A stretch of DNA of 55,235 nucleotides from JBIOJM01 sp044450785 (GTDB taxonomy: Bacteria; Planctomycetota; Planctomycetia; Isosphaerales; Isosphaeraceae): contig JBIOJM010000018.1 of the NCBI GenBank assembly GCA_044450785.1, positions 1-55,235 of the forward strand, read 5' to 3'. The notes below the pieces were generated by a model that had not been told where the DNA came from, did no database searches, and saw only the letters and a program-made list of their open reading frames with translations. Made by a program: the position numbers and the translations under genes. Each line of letters opens with the position of its first letter. Within the stretch, counting starts at the first letter, position 1. Positions 9,186-18,367 of this stretch are shown piece after piece.

Positions 9186-11491
9186 TGAATACCTATCGCA
9201 AGACATATGTGTTGATTGGCATTTTCTTCGTGGGCCTCCTGGCCTTGCTGGGGCTGGAGTACACCGGCGTCCGGACCGACAGGGAAAGGCGGCTCTCGGA
9301 GAGCCGCATCTTGCCCGAGCTGGTCGACACGCCGGAGGCGAGCATCCGCAAGCTGGTGATCGAGCGGGGCAAGGAGCGGCTGGTCTTCGAGCGTCGCGGC
9401 TCCTCGATCGGCCGCTGGCAAATGATCGAGCCGGTGGGCGCGGCAGCCGAGCCGTCGCGGCTGGAAACCCTGGTGCGGAACCTCAAACAGCTCCGTCAAT
9501 CGCCCGATTCGGGTCGCATCACCGGCCCCGCGGCCTCGTTCGGCCTCGATCCTCCCGCGGCAACGGTGCGACTCTGGGACGACCGCACGGGGGGCCCCGC
9601 CCAGACCGATCCTCCGATTGCCACGCTGGCATTCGGTAAGGTGGCACGCGGCGTGCGATTCGTTCGCCCCGAGGGGACCGGCGCGATTGAGGTCGCCGAC
9701 GCCAAGCTGCTGAACGCCGTCGACCTCCCTGCGAGCGATTGGCGTGAGCCGGTCGTGATGGGCGTGCCGACCTTCCAGGTCGCCGCCGTGACGATCAAGC
9801 GACCCGGACACCTCATCCGGGCCGAGCGCGGCCGCCGCGGTCGTTGGAGGCTGTCGGCCCCAGTGCCCGTGCCGGCCGACAGCAACAAGATTGAAAGTCT
9901 GATTGCCGCCCTCTCCTCCCTTCGGGTCGTGGACGGCCCGAAAGGGTACGTCGCTGATAACGTCCAGGACTTCACTCCGTTCGGCCTCTCCCCGCCGGTT
10001 GCGACGGTGGAGCTGACGACGATCCGCGGGTCCGAGCAACCGCTCGTCCTGCACGTCGGCAAGCCGGTTCCGGGCCGAGCCGACCGCGTCTACGTCCGCC
10101 AGGGCGACCAGGACGACGTCGTCATCGTCGACGCCAAAGCCGTCGCCGAGGTCCCCCAGACCGCCGTCGCCCTCCGAAGCCAAAAGGTCGCCGACATCGA
10201 TCCGGGCGCGGTGACCGCGATCCAGTTCCAGACAAAAGATCGCGCGTTTGCACTCAAGAAAGGTTCGACCGACTGGGAGCTCACTGCCCCCCGGCAGGAG
10301 AAAGCCGATGCCATGCTGGTCCAGTCGTTCCTGCGCCGGATCGAGTCGCTAGAGACCAGCGAGTTCCTCGAGCCGACCAAGGTTCGTCGTCCGGAGCTGG
10401 CTCCGCCGGCGATGACGATCAAGATCTGGCAGTCGTCGCCCGCCGAGACCGGGTCGAGCTCCGAAGCAGCCAAACCCGTGCTCGACCTCCGGATCGGCAG
10501 ACACGACGCGGTGGCGAAAACGCTCCTGGCCCAGTTGGAGACCGACGACGTCGTCCTCGCGCTGCCGGACAACCTGCTCGAAGTGCTGCCCAGGAATGAT
10601 CTCGCGTTTCGCGATCACACGATCTTGACGCTCAACCCGGCCGATATTCGCAAATTGATCGTCATCCGGGCCGGGAGGACCGACGAACTGGTGCCGAGCG
10701 AGGCCGGCGAGCCCAACCGCTGGCGGATGAAGAAGCCAATCGCCGCGCCCGCCGACACGCGATCGGTCACTCAAGCGATCTCCGTTCTGGCGAACCTCCG
10801 GGCCGACGACTTCATCACCGATGCGCGGGAGCCTGCAAAGCGATTCGGCCTTGACCAGCCCCTTCTGGAGATCGCGTGGGAGTCGGATCGACCCTATCAC
10901 CTCAAGGTCGGCGCACAGGTTCCACGCACCGCGGCGTATTACGCCACCGTCGAGAATCAACCGTACGTCTTCACGCTGAGGGCCGAGACCCTCAAGCCCT
11001 TTGAAGCCGAGTTTCACGATCACGTGGTGATGTCATTCCCGCTCGCCAAGGCCGAGCGGATCCTCTTGCACTGGGGCTGGCCCAAACGCACCGTCGCGAT
11101 CCGGCACCGGACCCCGAGCGCCAAGGGACAGCCGGAATGGGTTGATGAGCCCGGTACGGACGCCAGGGGGATCGACCTGTCGAGCGCGAGTGCACTCGCC
11201 CAGGCCCTCTCGCACCTGGAAACGATCCGCTTTGCTCAGTATGGCGGAGACATCCCGCCGCTGACGGGATTGACCCGGCCACGACTCGTCGTCGAGGTCA
11301 GTCTGGGTACCGATCTACCGCGTCGCGTGCTCAGAATCGGCGATCCGATCGAGAACGGGCTGGTCTTCGCGGCCGAAGGGTCGGGCCGCTCCGGGCCGGT
11401 GTTCCTCCTCCCCGGCATGTCCTGGAACGCCCTCATTCAATCCGGCGAGCGGTTCGAACCGCTCCCCGACAAAGTCTTCGCGCCCCTTTGA
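9185..11491 (+). CDS. DUF4340 domain-containing protein
   Basis: The 768-residue protein has one N-terminal membrane helix (LIGIFFVGLLALLGLEY) and a long outer part made of repeated beta-rich units. Each unit has the DUF4340 pattern: a conserved RWQMIEPV / DWELTAPRQ / RWRMKKPI line followed by FGLD and a 'LKVG'-type strand. At least three units are visible, around residues 75-200, 215-430 and 490-620. DUF4340 genes commonly follow GldG-like genes, so a structural or scaffold role in the same surface complex is inferred. Its biochemical function is unknown. The start shares one base with the previous stop. The stop codon lies in a GATTTTG heptamer repeat. Confidence 0.87.
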   Translation: MNTYRKTYVLIGIFFVGLLALLGLEYTGVRTDRERRLSESRILPELVDTPEASIRKLVIERGKERLVFERRGSSIGRWQMIEPVGAAAEPSRLETLVRNLKQLRQSPDSGRITGPAASFGLDPPAATVRLWDDRTGGPAQTDPPIATLAFGKVARGVRFVRPEGTGAIEVADAKLLNAVDLPASDWREPVVMGVPTFQVAAVTIKRPGHLIRAERGRRGRWRLSAPVPVPADSNKIESLIAALSSLRVVDGPKGYVADNVQDFTPFGLSPPVATVELTTIRGSEQPLVLHVGKPVPGRADRVYVRQGDQDDVVIVDAKAVAEVPQTAVALRSQKVADIDPGAVTAIQFQTKDRAFALKKGSTDWELTAPRQEKADAMLVQSFLRRIESLETSEFLEPTKVRRPELAPPAMTIKIWQSSPAETGSSSEAAKPVLDLRIGRHDAVAKTLLAQLETDDVVLALPDNLLEVLPRNDLAFRDHTILTLNPADIRKLIVIRAGRTDELVPSEAGEPNRWRMKKPIAAPADTRSVTQAISVLANLRADDFITDAREPAKRFGLDQPLLEIAWESDRPYHLKVGAQVPRTAAYYATVENQPYVFTLRAETLKPFEAEFHDHVVMSFPLAKAERILLHWGWPKRTVAIRHRTPSAKGQPEWVDEPGTDARGIDLSSASALAQALSHLETIRFAQYGGDIPPLTGLTRPRLVVEVSLGTDLPRRVLRIGDPIENGLVFAAEGSGRSGPVFLLPGMSWNALIQSGERFEPLPDKVFAPL

Positions 11492-11510
11492 TTTTGGATT
11501 TTGGATTTTC
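11490..11510. repeat. Heptamer tandem repeat GATTTTG x3
   Basis: Three 7-bp units (last one GATTTTC) begin at the stop codon of the DUF4340 gene. A related stretch lies at 35594-35614. Confidence 0.8.
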
Positions 11511-11631
11511 GATAAGGAACAACATCGGTGAACGGCTAAGTCCCAACTCCGAGAAATCGGGAGGCGGCTTCGGTACCCGGCCGCGCGAGATGAGGGCATG
11601 GAGCGTGCGCATGGCCTCGTCGCCAGAGTCA

Positions 11632-13734
11632 TCACGGTCCCGGCGGGCCGATGTCGAAGATTTGGGCGCCGGGCCCGAACGGGGACGTGACGGCCAGCCA
11701 TCGGCCATCGGGCGAGACGGCGAGGCGGTCGGATGAGCTGGCGCTGATTCGCTCGAAAGCGTCCTGCTCGGCACCGGTGGCCGCGTCCCAGATCCTGATC
11801 TTCTGCATCCCGACCGCCACGACCCGGCGGCCGTCGGGGGTGAACGCGACGTCGCTGCACATCTTGACCTGATCGTTCGGACCGCCGACCCCGAGCGCGT
11901 TGCGATCGAATGTCAGCACGGCGCGCCGTGCGAACGGCTCGGCAGCCAGGTCGTACAGCCGCACCTGGCCTTGCTCCACCAAACCCGTTGCGTCAAGGGT
12001 CACGCCGGCCGCAGCCAGCGTACGGCCATCCGGCGCAATAGCGATCGAGTACACGCCGAACCGCTCGGTCTCCGGCTCCAGCGTGGCACGCAGGCGTTTT
12101 GCCACGACATCCCACAACGTGAGGGCGCGACCGGCGCCGGCCATCACGAGGATCTGGCCGTCTGGCGAGAAGACCAGCGCATGGCCCGATCCCGCCTCTT
12201 CGATCCGGCGGATCTCGCGCCCGCTCACCACGTCCCAGAACCGAACGGCCCGATCCGCGCCGCTGCTGGCGAGGACCTTGCCGTCGGGCGAGAAGTCCAG
12301 GGCTGAGATCGGGCCGACATGGCCACCGATCCTCCGCGCCTCGCGGCGCGTTGCGACGTCCCAGAGGACGATCTCCCCCGATGCCCGGGGATCGTCCAGC
12401 ACGTAGACCCGGCCGGCCAGGAACTTGCTGTCCGGCGAGAACGCCACCGACACGACGCCCCGATCGGCGAGCGGCAAGGTCGCGATTTTCGCGCCGGTGG
12501 TCGTGTCCCAGAGCATCACCTCGCCAGGGTCAACGTTGTAGGAATGCGCCGTGGCCAGCAGCTTGCCATCGGGTGAGAAGGCGACGTCCCGCGCCTCGCG
12601 GGCCGTGCCGCGTAACGGCAGATAACGGATCCGGCGGAAGACGAATTCGTCACCGCCTGCCGCCCGGTTTTGTCGCACCCGATGATGATCGGGGAACCTA
12701 CCCTTTTCGGCATCCGGGGACGGGGGCACGTCGAAAGTTCCCAGAAACTGCTCGCGATCGTCCAGCTTGATCTCGATCGGGCGTTCGACCGACTTTACGT
12801 CGCTTCCGTACGCATGGATGGTGACTCGCCCGGGCGGCAGGAGGAACTCGATCTCGCCTTTCGTCGAGCTGGCGAACAGCGGGCGCGGGGTGCCGTTGAT
12901 ACTGGCACCCAGCACGACGTAGGCCGCCCGCCACCAGCCGGGACCGGTCAGCTCGGCGTGATATTTCGTCTCCACGGCGGGCAAACCCGTGCTCTCGATC
13001 CGGAAGAGGACGCGGCAAGCCGGATGCATGGTGATGGTGATCGGCCTGTCGAGCTCCTCTCGCGTCACTTTGCGCAAGCCCACCAGTGGACGACCCTCGC
13101 GCTGCCGGATCGCATAGATTCCCGCCCCGTCCAGGTGGCCCGGGATCTCGAGCTTTAGGGCGACCAGGCCCCGCGCATTCGATTTCGCCGCTTGGAGCGG
13201 CTCCGGGACCATGAAGGCAGGCTCACGGTCGGCGTCACGCTGAAAATAGGTGCTCGCGACCGCACCCTCTACCGGACGGCCCTGGGCATCGACCAGGTGG
13301 ATCGCCCTTCGCGTCGGGTCGACGGCGCGCCTTCGCGTCTCCAAAAGGCGATCGACCATCTCTGGAGAACCGGCGACCTTGAACAAATCCGCGAAAAACG
13401 CGGCGGCTTGCCGGACTTCCGCGTCCTTGTCGGAGAACAGCGGGCCCGTCACCGCGGTTTGCAACCTCGACTTCTCGTTCGGGGGGACGGCCGGGTCCAG
13501 TGTGCGTTCCCCCAGGACCTCGATGGCTCGCTTGCGCACGGTCGGGTCGCGATCCTTCAGTGCGGCGAGCCATGCGTCGATCGTCTTGCCCTGGATCTTC
13601 GCGGGGCGGTCCGCGGTCTTGACCTGCGCAACGGCATTTTCTTGCTCCCCATCCTGCATGCCCCGAAGCGACGGAGTGAAACCGTAGCAAAGGAGGATTG
13701 TACTTAAGGCGGTTTTCTGAAACCTTACTCGCAT
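11632..13734 (-). CDS. Secreted WD40-repeat protein with N-terminal HEAT-like segment
   Basis: The 700-residue protein starts with a probable signal peptide (RFQKTALSTILLCYGFTPSL). A short HEAT-like stretch follows (DAWLAALKDRDPTVRKRAIE), then a region of beta strands, and from about residue 375 to the end a run of WD40 repeats, each with a line such as VAFSPDGKLLATAHSY, LDFSPDGKVLASSGADRAV or IAIAPDGRTLAAAG. WD40 propellers serve as protein-binding platforms, and in planctomycetes they are often exported or attached to other modules. No catalytic motif was found. The ATG at 13734 follows GAGG at about nine bases. The gene is convergent with the ABC operon. Confidence 0.85.
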   Translation of the reverse strand: MRVRFQKTALSTILLCYGFTPSLRGMQDGEQENAVAQVKTADRPAKIQGKTIDAWLAALKDRDPTVRKRAIEVLGERTLDPAVPPNEKSRLQTAVTGPLFSDKDAEVRQAAAFFADLFKVAGSPEMVDRLLETRRRAVDPTRRAIHLVDAQGRPVEGAVASTYFQRDADREPAFMVPEPLQAAKSNARGLVALKLEIPGHLDGAGIYAIRQREGRPLVGLRKVTREELDRPITITMHPACRVLFRIESTGLPAVETKYHAELTGPGWWRAAYVVLGASINGTPRPLFASSTKGEIEFLLPPGRVTIHAYGSDVKSVERPIEIKLDDREQFLGTFDVPPSPDAEKGRFPDHHRVRQNRAAGGDEFVFRRIRYLPLRGTAREARDVAFSPDGKLLATAHSYNVDPGEVMLWDTTTGAKIATLPLADRGVVSVAFSPDSKFLAGRVYVLDDPRASGEIVLWDVATRREARRIGGHVGPISALDFSPDGKVLASSGADRAVRFWDVVSGREIRRIEEAGSGHALVFSPDGQILVMAGAGRALTLWDVVAKRLRATLEPETERFGVYSIAIAPDGRTLAAAGVTLDATGLVEQGQVRLYDLAAEPFARRAVLTFDRNALGVGGPNDQVKMCSDVAFTPDGRRVVAVGMQKIRIWDAATGAEQDAFERISASSSDRLAVSPDGRWLAVTSPFGPGAQIFDIGPPGP

Positions 13735-13777
13735 TGACGGAACCTCGACCGGCCTCGCCGCCGGAACGAAATTGGTG

Positions 13778-14152
13778 TCAGTTTTGTTTTCGGAGCGGAG
13801 TTCCCCGGGCCGTCGCCACCTGCCCGTTCAGACCGGCCAACTCGCCGGGTTCGATCACTCGGTATCCTCCCACATCCGCGATGATACAGCCGGTTTCCCG
13901 CTGCATCCGCAGGGCGAACTCTTCCGCGACCCGGTTGGTGTGGCCACCTTTCCAGAGGCAGGACACGGCAGCGTTGTGGAATTCGACCTTGCAGCCGCCG
14001 AGCGTGATGTTGCCTTCGGCGTCCTTCTGGCCCAGTTCGGCCAGCAGCCGGTGGACGACTTCCATCTCCAGTGCCTTCCTGGGGACCGTTTGTCGGCGCT
14101 CCACGGCGGCGGGATCGAGATGACCGATGGTCAGGCGATGCAACATGGTCAA
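13778..14152 (-). CDS. Hypothetical 124-residue protein, partner of the overlapping upstream gene
   Basis: No family is recognised. The protein is soluble and mixed alpha/beta, with KALEMEVVHRLLAELGQKD, a cysteine-containing strand (GGCKVEFHNAAVSCLW) and EEFALRMQRETGCIIADVGG. Its ATG overlaps the stop of the upstream gene by four bases (ATGA), so both are translated from one message. If the upstream product is a toxin remnant, as its C-terminus suggests, this could be the matching immunity protein. That is inference from position and size only. Confidence 0.6.
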   Translation of the reverse strand: MTMLHRLTIGHLDPAAVERRQTVPRKALEMEVVHRLLAELGQKDAEGNITLGGCKVEFHNAAVSCLWKGGHTNRVAEEFALRMQRETGCIIADVGGYRVIEPGELAGLNGQVATARGTPLRKQN

Positions 14153-14538
14153 ACACTCCCATCTCTCTGTGCCCTGAGCAGCCGCCGGGCCTCTTCCTTG
14201 ATCGCCAACTTGGTGTCGGGTGAGTGTTCCACCGCGGCTTCGTGACTTCCCCTCATGCCCTCCTCGTATTCGTGTGCAATGATGGCGTCCTGACGAACAG
14301 AGGCCCGGCTCTTGTCATGCAACGATGATACGTTCGGCGGCATGGTTTCGGCAAGGAGACCCGGCTTGAACAGGCCAGCGTCCAGGTTGATTCGGCCGCT
14401 AGGTGGATGCACGCCACCCCCTTCAATAAGCCGGGGTAGGCCCAGCATCTCATCGCCTGGGTCAACCTCCACTCGAAGTTTCGCCCAGGAAGCGGCGCCG
14501 GCCCTCCAGGCCATCCTGGCAAGGACCGTCCGGACCAC
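14149..14538 (-). CDS. Hypothetical 129-residue protein; possible C-terminal fragment of a polymorphic toxin
   Basis: The frame begins with GTG at 14538 without a strong ribosome-binding site and is stopped shortly upstream by TGA, so it may be truncated. The C-terminal half (INLDAGLFKPGLLAETMPPN, HEYEEGMRGSHEAAVEH, EEARRLLRA) resembles, from memory, C-terminal tails of large Rhs/polymorphic-toxin-like proteins with a conserved HE(Y/W)EE box. No export or delivery domain is present. The first 50 residues look unrelated to that tail. It forms an ATGA overlap with the 124-residue gene downstream. The toxin idea is tentative. Confidence 0.5.
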   Translation of the reverse strand: MVRTVLARMAWRAGAASWAKLRVEVDPGDEMLGLPRLIEGGGVHPPSGRINLDAGLFKPGLLAETMPPNVSSLHDKSRASVRQDAIIAHEYEEGMRGSHEAAVEHSPDTKLAIKEEARRLLRAQRDGSV

Positions 14539-14572
14539 CTTGCGGATGCTTCATCCTTCCCCTTCTCATCCT

Positions 14573-14593
14573 TCAGCCGTCAGCCGTCAGCCT
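14573..14593. repeat. Heptamer tandem repeat TCAGCCG x3
   Basis: Three 7-bp units (last one TCAGCCT) lie in the divergent gap between the hypothetical pair and def. Degenerate TCATCCT heptamers lie just before them, at about 14550-14572. Confidence 0.75.
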
Positions 14594-14661
14594 TTCCAGG
14601 TGGAACCCGCATCACCTCGCCGGTAGGATAATCATGAATACCGTCACACAGGATTTGGGGA

Positions 14662-15282
14662 GTGTACGCCTTGCTTCAGATCGTCTACTATCCTCACCCG
14701 GCACTCCGCTATTCGTCCCGACCCGTGACCGAGATCGATGACGGCTTGCGAGCGACGATCAACGCGATGTTCGACTTGATGTATTCCGCGAAGGGCGTCG
14801 GCCTGGCAGCCAACCAGGTTGACCTCCCTTTTCGGTTCTTTGTCTTGAACCTCACGGCCGATCCGGCCCAGAAGGACAAGGAGCTGGTCTTCATCAATCC
14901 GGAGATCGTCAAACGGCACTCCTCCGTCGAGGATGAGGAAGGCTGTCTGAGCCTGCCGGGTGTTTATGCGCCGGTCCGGCGGGCCAAGCGGATCCGCATC
15001 CGGGCCTATGACCTCGCCGGGAACTTGATCGAGCACGACGCCGACGATCTGTTCAGCCGCGTGGTGCAGCACGAGGCGGATCACCTCGAGGGGAAGCTGT
15101 TCATCGATCATCTCGAGCCCCTCGCCCGGCACGCGCTCGGCGACAAGCTGCGGAGCTTCGAGGCGAAGTATCGCAAGGCTCAGCAAGTCGGTGAGATTCC
15201 CCCGGATCAGGATGTCGTTAGTCGCCTCGAACAGATCGCGCGGCCGGTCTCCGACGGCGGCCCGCGAGATGCGGCCGGCTGA
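14662..15282 (+). CDS. def: Peptide deformylase
   Basis: The 206-residue metalloenzyme removes the formyl group from the N-terminal methionine of new proteins. All three family motifs are present: GVGLAANQ at 45-52, EGCLSLP with the metal-binding Cys95, and QHEADHLEG with His137, Glu138 and His141. The C-terminal tail of about 40 residues after the core is slightly long. The start is GTG at 14662 after GGGGAG; the family-like sequence begins at LLQIVYYPHP. It lies 42 bases upstream of fmt, which adds the formyl group, the common def-fmt arrangement. Confidence 0.95.
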   Translation: MYALLQIVYYPHPALRYSSRPVTEIDDGLRATINAMFDLMYSAKGVGLAANQVDLPFRFFVLNLTADPAQKDKELVFINPEIVKRHSSVEDEEGCLSLPGVYAPVRRAKRIRIRAYDLAGNLIEHDADDLFSRVVQHEADHLEGKLFIDHLEPLARHALGDKLRSFEAKYRKAQQVGEIPPDQDVVSRLEQIARPVSDGGPRDAAG

Positions 15283-15324
15283 GCAAGTCGATCCACGTAT
15301 CGTCGCGTTCGAGTCACCTTCTCC

Positions 15325-16287
15325 ATGGTTCCTTCGATCCGAATGATCGTGCTGGGCACCGGCGATTTTGCCCTGCCCACCTTCGAGCACCTGGTCGAGA
15401 GCGGGTATCGAGTCGTTGCGCTCGTGACCCAGCCCGACCGGCCCCAAGGTCGCAAGCAAGAGCTCGTCCCGAGCAAGATCAAACAAAGGGCGGCGGTCCG
15501 CGGGATTGCCATCGCGCAGCCCGAGGACGTGAACGAGCCCGAGAGCCTCAGCCGCCTGCGGGATTTCAAGCCGGATCTGCTGGTGACGGCGGCTTACGGC
15601 CAGATCCTCTCCGCAGAGCTGCTGTCCATCCCCCGGCTGGGCGGAATCAACTTGCACGGGTCGATCCTGCCGTCCTATCGAGGAGCGGCCCCGGTCGCCC
15701 GCGCGATCCAGAACGGCGAGACCGAAACCGGCGTCACCGTGATCCGGATGACCCCTCGGATCGACGCAGGCGGCATCCTGGCCACCGCCGTCACAACCAT
15801 CGGCCCCGACGAAACGGCCGGAGAGCTGGAGGAACGCCTGGCACGTGCGGGAGCACCGCTGGTCGCACAAGCCGTGGCGGCGCTCGCCGCTGGGCCCGTC
15901 GCCGAGCTGCCCCAAGACAAAACGAAGGTCACTCGTGCTCCGAAGCTTCGCAAGGAAGACGGTCTGATCGACTGGTCGCGGCCGGCCCTGGCCATCCACA
16001 ACCTGGTGCGCGCCATGCAACCCTGGCCGGTGGCATACACCACCTGGCTGCCTCGGTCCCCCGCGGCCGGCGATCCCCTTCGGGTGATCGTCCACAGGAC
16101 CGAGATCACCGGCGGCCAGGGCGCGCCGGGCGAAGTGATCGAGGCCGCGGCCGACCGGCTGGTCGTCGCCGGGGGCGAGGGAGCCATCGCGTTGCGGACG
16201 ATCCAGCTCCCGGGCAAGAAAATCCTCACCGCCGCCGAGTTCCTCCGCGGCTACCGAGTCCAGCCGGGCGATCGTCTGGGCGCGTGA
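15325..16287 (+). CDS. fmt: Methionyl-tRNA formyltransferase
   Basis: The 320-residue enzyme formylates initiator Met-tRNA with 10-formyltetrahydrofolate. The N-terminal formyltransferase domain has MIVLGTGDFALPTFEHL, VTQPDRPQGRKQ (the loop after the nucleotide-like fold) and the catalytic NLHGSILPSYRGAAPV with its Asn/His pair, followed by IDAGGIL. The C-terminal tRNA-binding domain starts near residue 205 (RKEDGLIDWSRPA). Length matches the family. It is probably cotranscribed with def. A GC-rich hairpin follows at 16301-16332. Confidence 0.95.
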   Translation: MVPSIRMIVLGTGDFALPTFEHLVESGYRVVALVTQPDRPQGRKQELVPSKIKQRAAVRGIAIAQPEDVNEPESLSRLRDFKPDLLVTAAYGQILSAELLSIPRLGGINLHGSILPSYRGAAPVARAIQNGETETGVTVIRMTPRIDAGGILATAVTTIGPDETAGELEERLARAGAPLVAQAVAALAAGPVAELPQDKTKVTRAPKLRKEDGLIDWSRPALAIHNLVRAMQPWPVAYTTWLPRSPAAGDPLRVIVHRTEITGGQGAPGEVIEAAADRLVVAGGEGAIALRTIQLPGKKILTAAEFLRGYRVQPGDRLGA

Positions 16288-16300
16288 GATTCGAATTCTT

Positions 16301-16332
16301 GCGAAGGGCGGGCCTCCGCGCCCGTCGCTTCG
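16301..16332 (+). terminator. Possible hairpin after fmt
   Basis: CGAAG (16302-16306) pairs with CTTCG (16328-16332), and inner G/C blocks can also pair. There is no clear T-run after it, so a factor-independent terminator is uncertain. Confidence 0.3.
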
Positions 16333-16461
16333 ATAGGTATTCCCCTCAAATTCCGCAACTTCCGCGCGCGCCAATCCCTGGCCGGTCGATTAGCCTGCTA
16401 GGCCGGTGACGACAATAGGACGAGGAGGAACTCACCGAGGGAGCGGAGGCGAGGATGGACC

Positions 16462-18129
16462 ATGCGGTTTCCGAGGATTGCGCTGGCGGTTGGTCTGGCG
16501 GTCGTTCTTGGGCTTACGCAGTCCGAGCAGACACGGGCCGGAGGAACGAATGACGCCCGGAATACAGGCCTCGCCCTCTACCGGGAGGGACGCTTCCAGG
16601 AGGCTATCCCCTACTTCGACCAGGTGCTGGCGCGGCATCGACGCGATCTCGAGCTTTTGATCAAGCGGGGCAATTGCTATCTTCGTCTGGGTCAGAACGA
16701 GCTGGCCCTCCGAGCCTACACGGATTCGATCGCGTTGTTCCCGGCCGACCCGAACGGGTTCGTGGGACGAGGCGATACGCTGACTACGTTGAGGCTGCCC
16801 GACCAGGCGATCGCTGATTATTCCGAGGCGATCCGGCTGGACCCGTCCCATTCGCGGGCCTATGGCGGCCGAGGCGGCATCCTCTCGGATCTGGGCCGCG
16901 ACGAACTGGCGCTGGCCGACCTCAATCGCGCCATCACGCTCGACCCGAAATATGCGAAGGCCTATAGCTGCCGAGGTACTCTCCACGCGCGGCAGGGCCG
17001 GAACGAGCGGGCGCTGGCTGACTTCGATGCGGTCATCCGTCTCCTCCCCGAAAACGCGGGGGCACACAAGGACAGGGGCGGAATCCTCGTCCGCCTCGGC
17101 CATTTCGATCGCGCGATCGACGACCTGAACGAAGCGATCCGGCTCGATCCGAAGCGGGCGACGGCCTATCAAAACCGGGGAGCCGCCTACAACGGCCTGG
17201 GCCAGTACGAGCGCGCGATCGACGACCTGAGCAAGGCGATCGAGATCGACCCCGACAATGCAGGCGCTTACACGAACCGCGGGCTCGCCTTGTTCGGCAC
17301 GGGGCGCTACGACCAGGCCGTCGTCGACCTGAGCGATGCGATCCAACTCGCCCCGCGAAACGCGATCCCTTATTTCAACCGCGCCGAGGTCTTCAGCCGG
17401 CTGGGATGGCGGGACCGAGCACTTCAAGATTACGACGCGGCGATCCGGATCGACCCGCGGATCGCGGCGGCCTACGCCGCCAGCGGCCGCCTCCGGGACG
17501 AGAAAGGAGAGCCGGACCAGGCGATTCGTGATTACGACATGGCCCTGCAGCTCGATCCCAAGGAAGTCAGCCTGTACTGCGACCGGGGCAATGTGCGCCG
17601 GCAGCGCAGCGACTGGGCTGGGGCACTTGCGGATTATGATCGAGCGATCGTGCTCGACCCGAAGCGGGCCGACACCTACGTGGCCCGGGGCTGGTCGCGT
17701 CTCTGCGCGGGGGTCGAAGGGGCCGACTACGACGCCCGCGCCTACCTATCGCTCAAGGGATGGCACGATGGACTTGCTCCCTACATGGCCGTCCTGGCCG
17801 TCGTTGGCGCGCGCGAGGCCGGACGCCCCGCCGATGCGGCGCGGGCCCTCGACGAAGCCCTCGCCAATCTCTCGCCTCGCGCGTGGCCGGTCCCCGTCTT
17901 ACGCTACCTTCAGCGAGAGATCACCGAGACCGCCGTGCTCCAGGCCGCCGTCAGTGACAGGCAGCAAGCCGAGGTCCATACCTTTCTCGGCCTTGACCGG
18001 CTGCACGCAGGCGACCGCGCGGGGGCCTTGCTTCACCTTCGCTGGGCCAGGGACCACGGCCAGCCGGGTTCGATCGCAGCCGACGTCGCGGAGGCCAGGC
18101 TCAAAAGGATGAAGGATGAATCATCCTGA
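16462..18129 (+). CDS. Exported TPR-repeat protein
   Basis: The 555-residue protein has a signal peptide (RFPRIALAVGLAVVLGLT, cleavage near QTRAGG). About twelve tetratricopeptide repeats of 34 residues run from about residue 30 to 420. Each has the pattern A-x-x-N/DRG...A-I-x-D-Y/L-x-x-A-I-x-L-D-P, for example DLNEAIRLDPKRATAYQNRG. The last 130 residues are helical but less regular. TPR superhelices bind partner proteins; no enzyme domain is present. The ATG at 16462 follows GAGGCGAGGA. It is a single gene after def-fmt, with its own 174-bp leader region. The 3' end overlaps a GGATGAA repeat that supplies the last codons. Confidence 0.88.
   Translation: MRFPRIALAVGLAVVLGLTQSEQTRAGGTNDARNTGLALYREGRFQEAIPYFDQVLARHRRDLELLIKRGNCYLRLGQNELALRAYTDSIALFPADPNGFVGRGDTLTTLRLPDQAIADYSEAIRLDPSHSRAYGGRGGILSDLGRDELALADLNRAITLDPKYAKAYSCRGTLHARQGRNERALADFDAVIRLLPENAGAHKDRGGILVRLGHFDRAIDDLNEAIRLDPKRATAYQNRGAAYNGLGQYERAIDDLSKAIEIDPDNAGAYTNRGLALFGTGRYDQAVVDLSDAIQLAPRNAIPYFNRAEVFSRLGWRDRALQDYDAAIRIDPRIAAAYAASGRLRDEKGEPDQAIRDYDMALQLDPKEVSLYCDRGNVRRQRSDWAGALADYDRAIVLDPKRADTYVARGWSRLCAGVEGADYDARAYLSLKGWHDGLAPYMAVLAVVGAREAGRPADAARALDEALANLSPRAWPVPVLRYLQREITETAVLQAAVSDRQQAEVHTFLGLDRLHAGDRAGALLHLRWARDHGQPGSIAADVAEARLKRMKDESS
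18107..18126. repeat. Heptamer repeat GGATGAA x2 with inverted TCATCC
   Basis: Two GGATGAA units (18107-18120) are followed at once by TCATCC, so the end of the TPR coding sequence can also form a small hairpin. The same unit in inverse orientation recurs at 21475-21495. Confidence 0.7.
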
Positions 18130-18151
18130 CGCGGCAAAGCCGCACCAGGTC

Positions 18152-18253
18152 GTAGGGTGGGTCGAAACGATGCACCGCATCGTGAGGCCCACCGATCGCC
18201 AAGGCTTTCCCGGTGGGCCTCGCCGCGACGTGTCGCGGCTCGACCCACCCTAC
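18152..18253. repeat. Two-tier palindromic element
   Basis: Perfect 14-base arms GTAGGGTGGGTCGA (18152-18165) and TCGACCCACCCTAC (18240-18253) enclose a second perfect pair, GAGGCCCACCG (18184-18194) and CGGTGGGCCTC (18211-18221). The whole 102-bp element lies between the convergent TPR and haloperoxidase genes. It may act as a bidirectional terminator or be a non-autonomous repeat. Confidence 0.8.
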
Positions 18254-18367
18254 TGCTTCCGCGGGAATTACTCTTTCCCAAAGATGCGCGCACGGCGCAG
18301 AGATCTCACGGAGGTAGAATCTATTCGCCGCGCCGCCGTGATCGCGACGCGGCCGACTGCCCGACGA

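Noticed and set aside
14644..16374. 576-codon minus-strand open frame
   Set aside because: Antisense to def and fmt, whose families are certain. Long antisense frames are common at this GC content.
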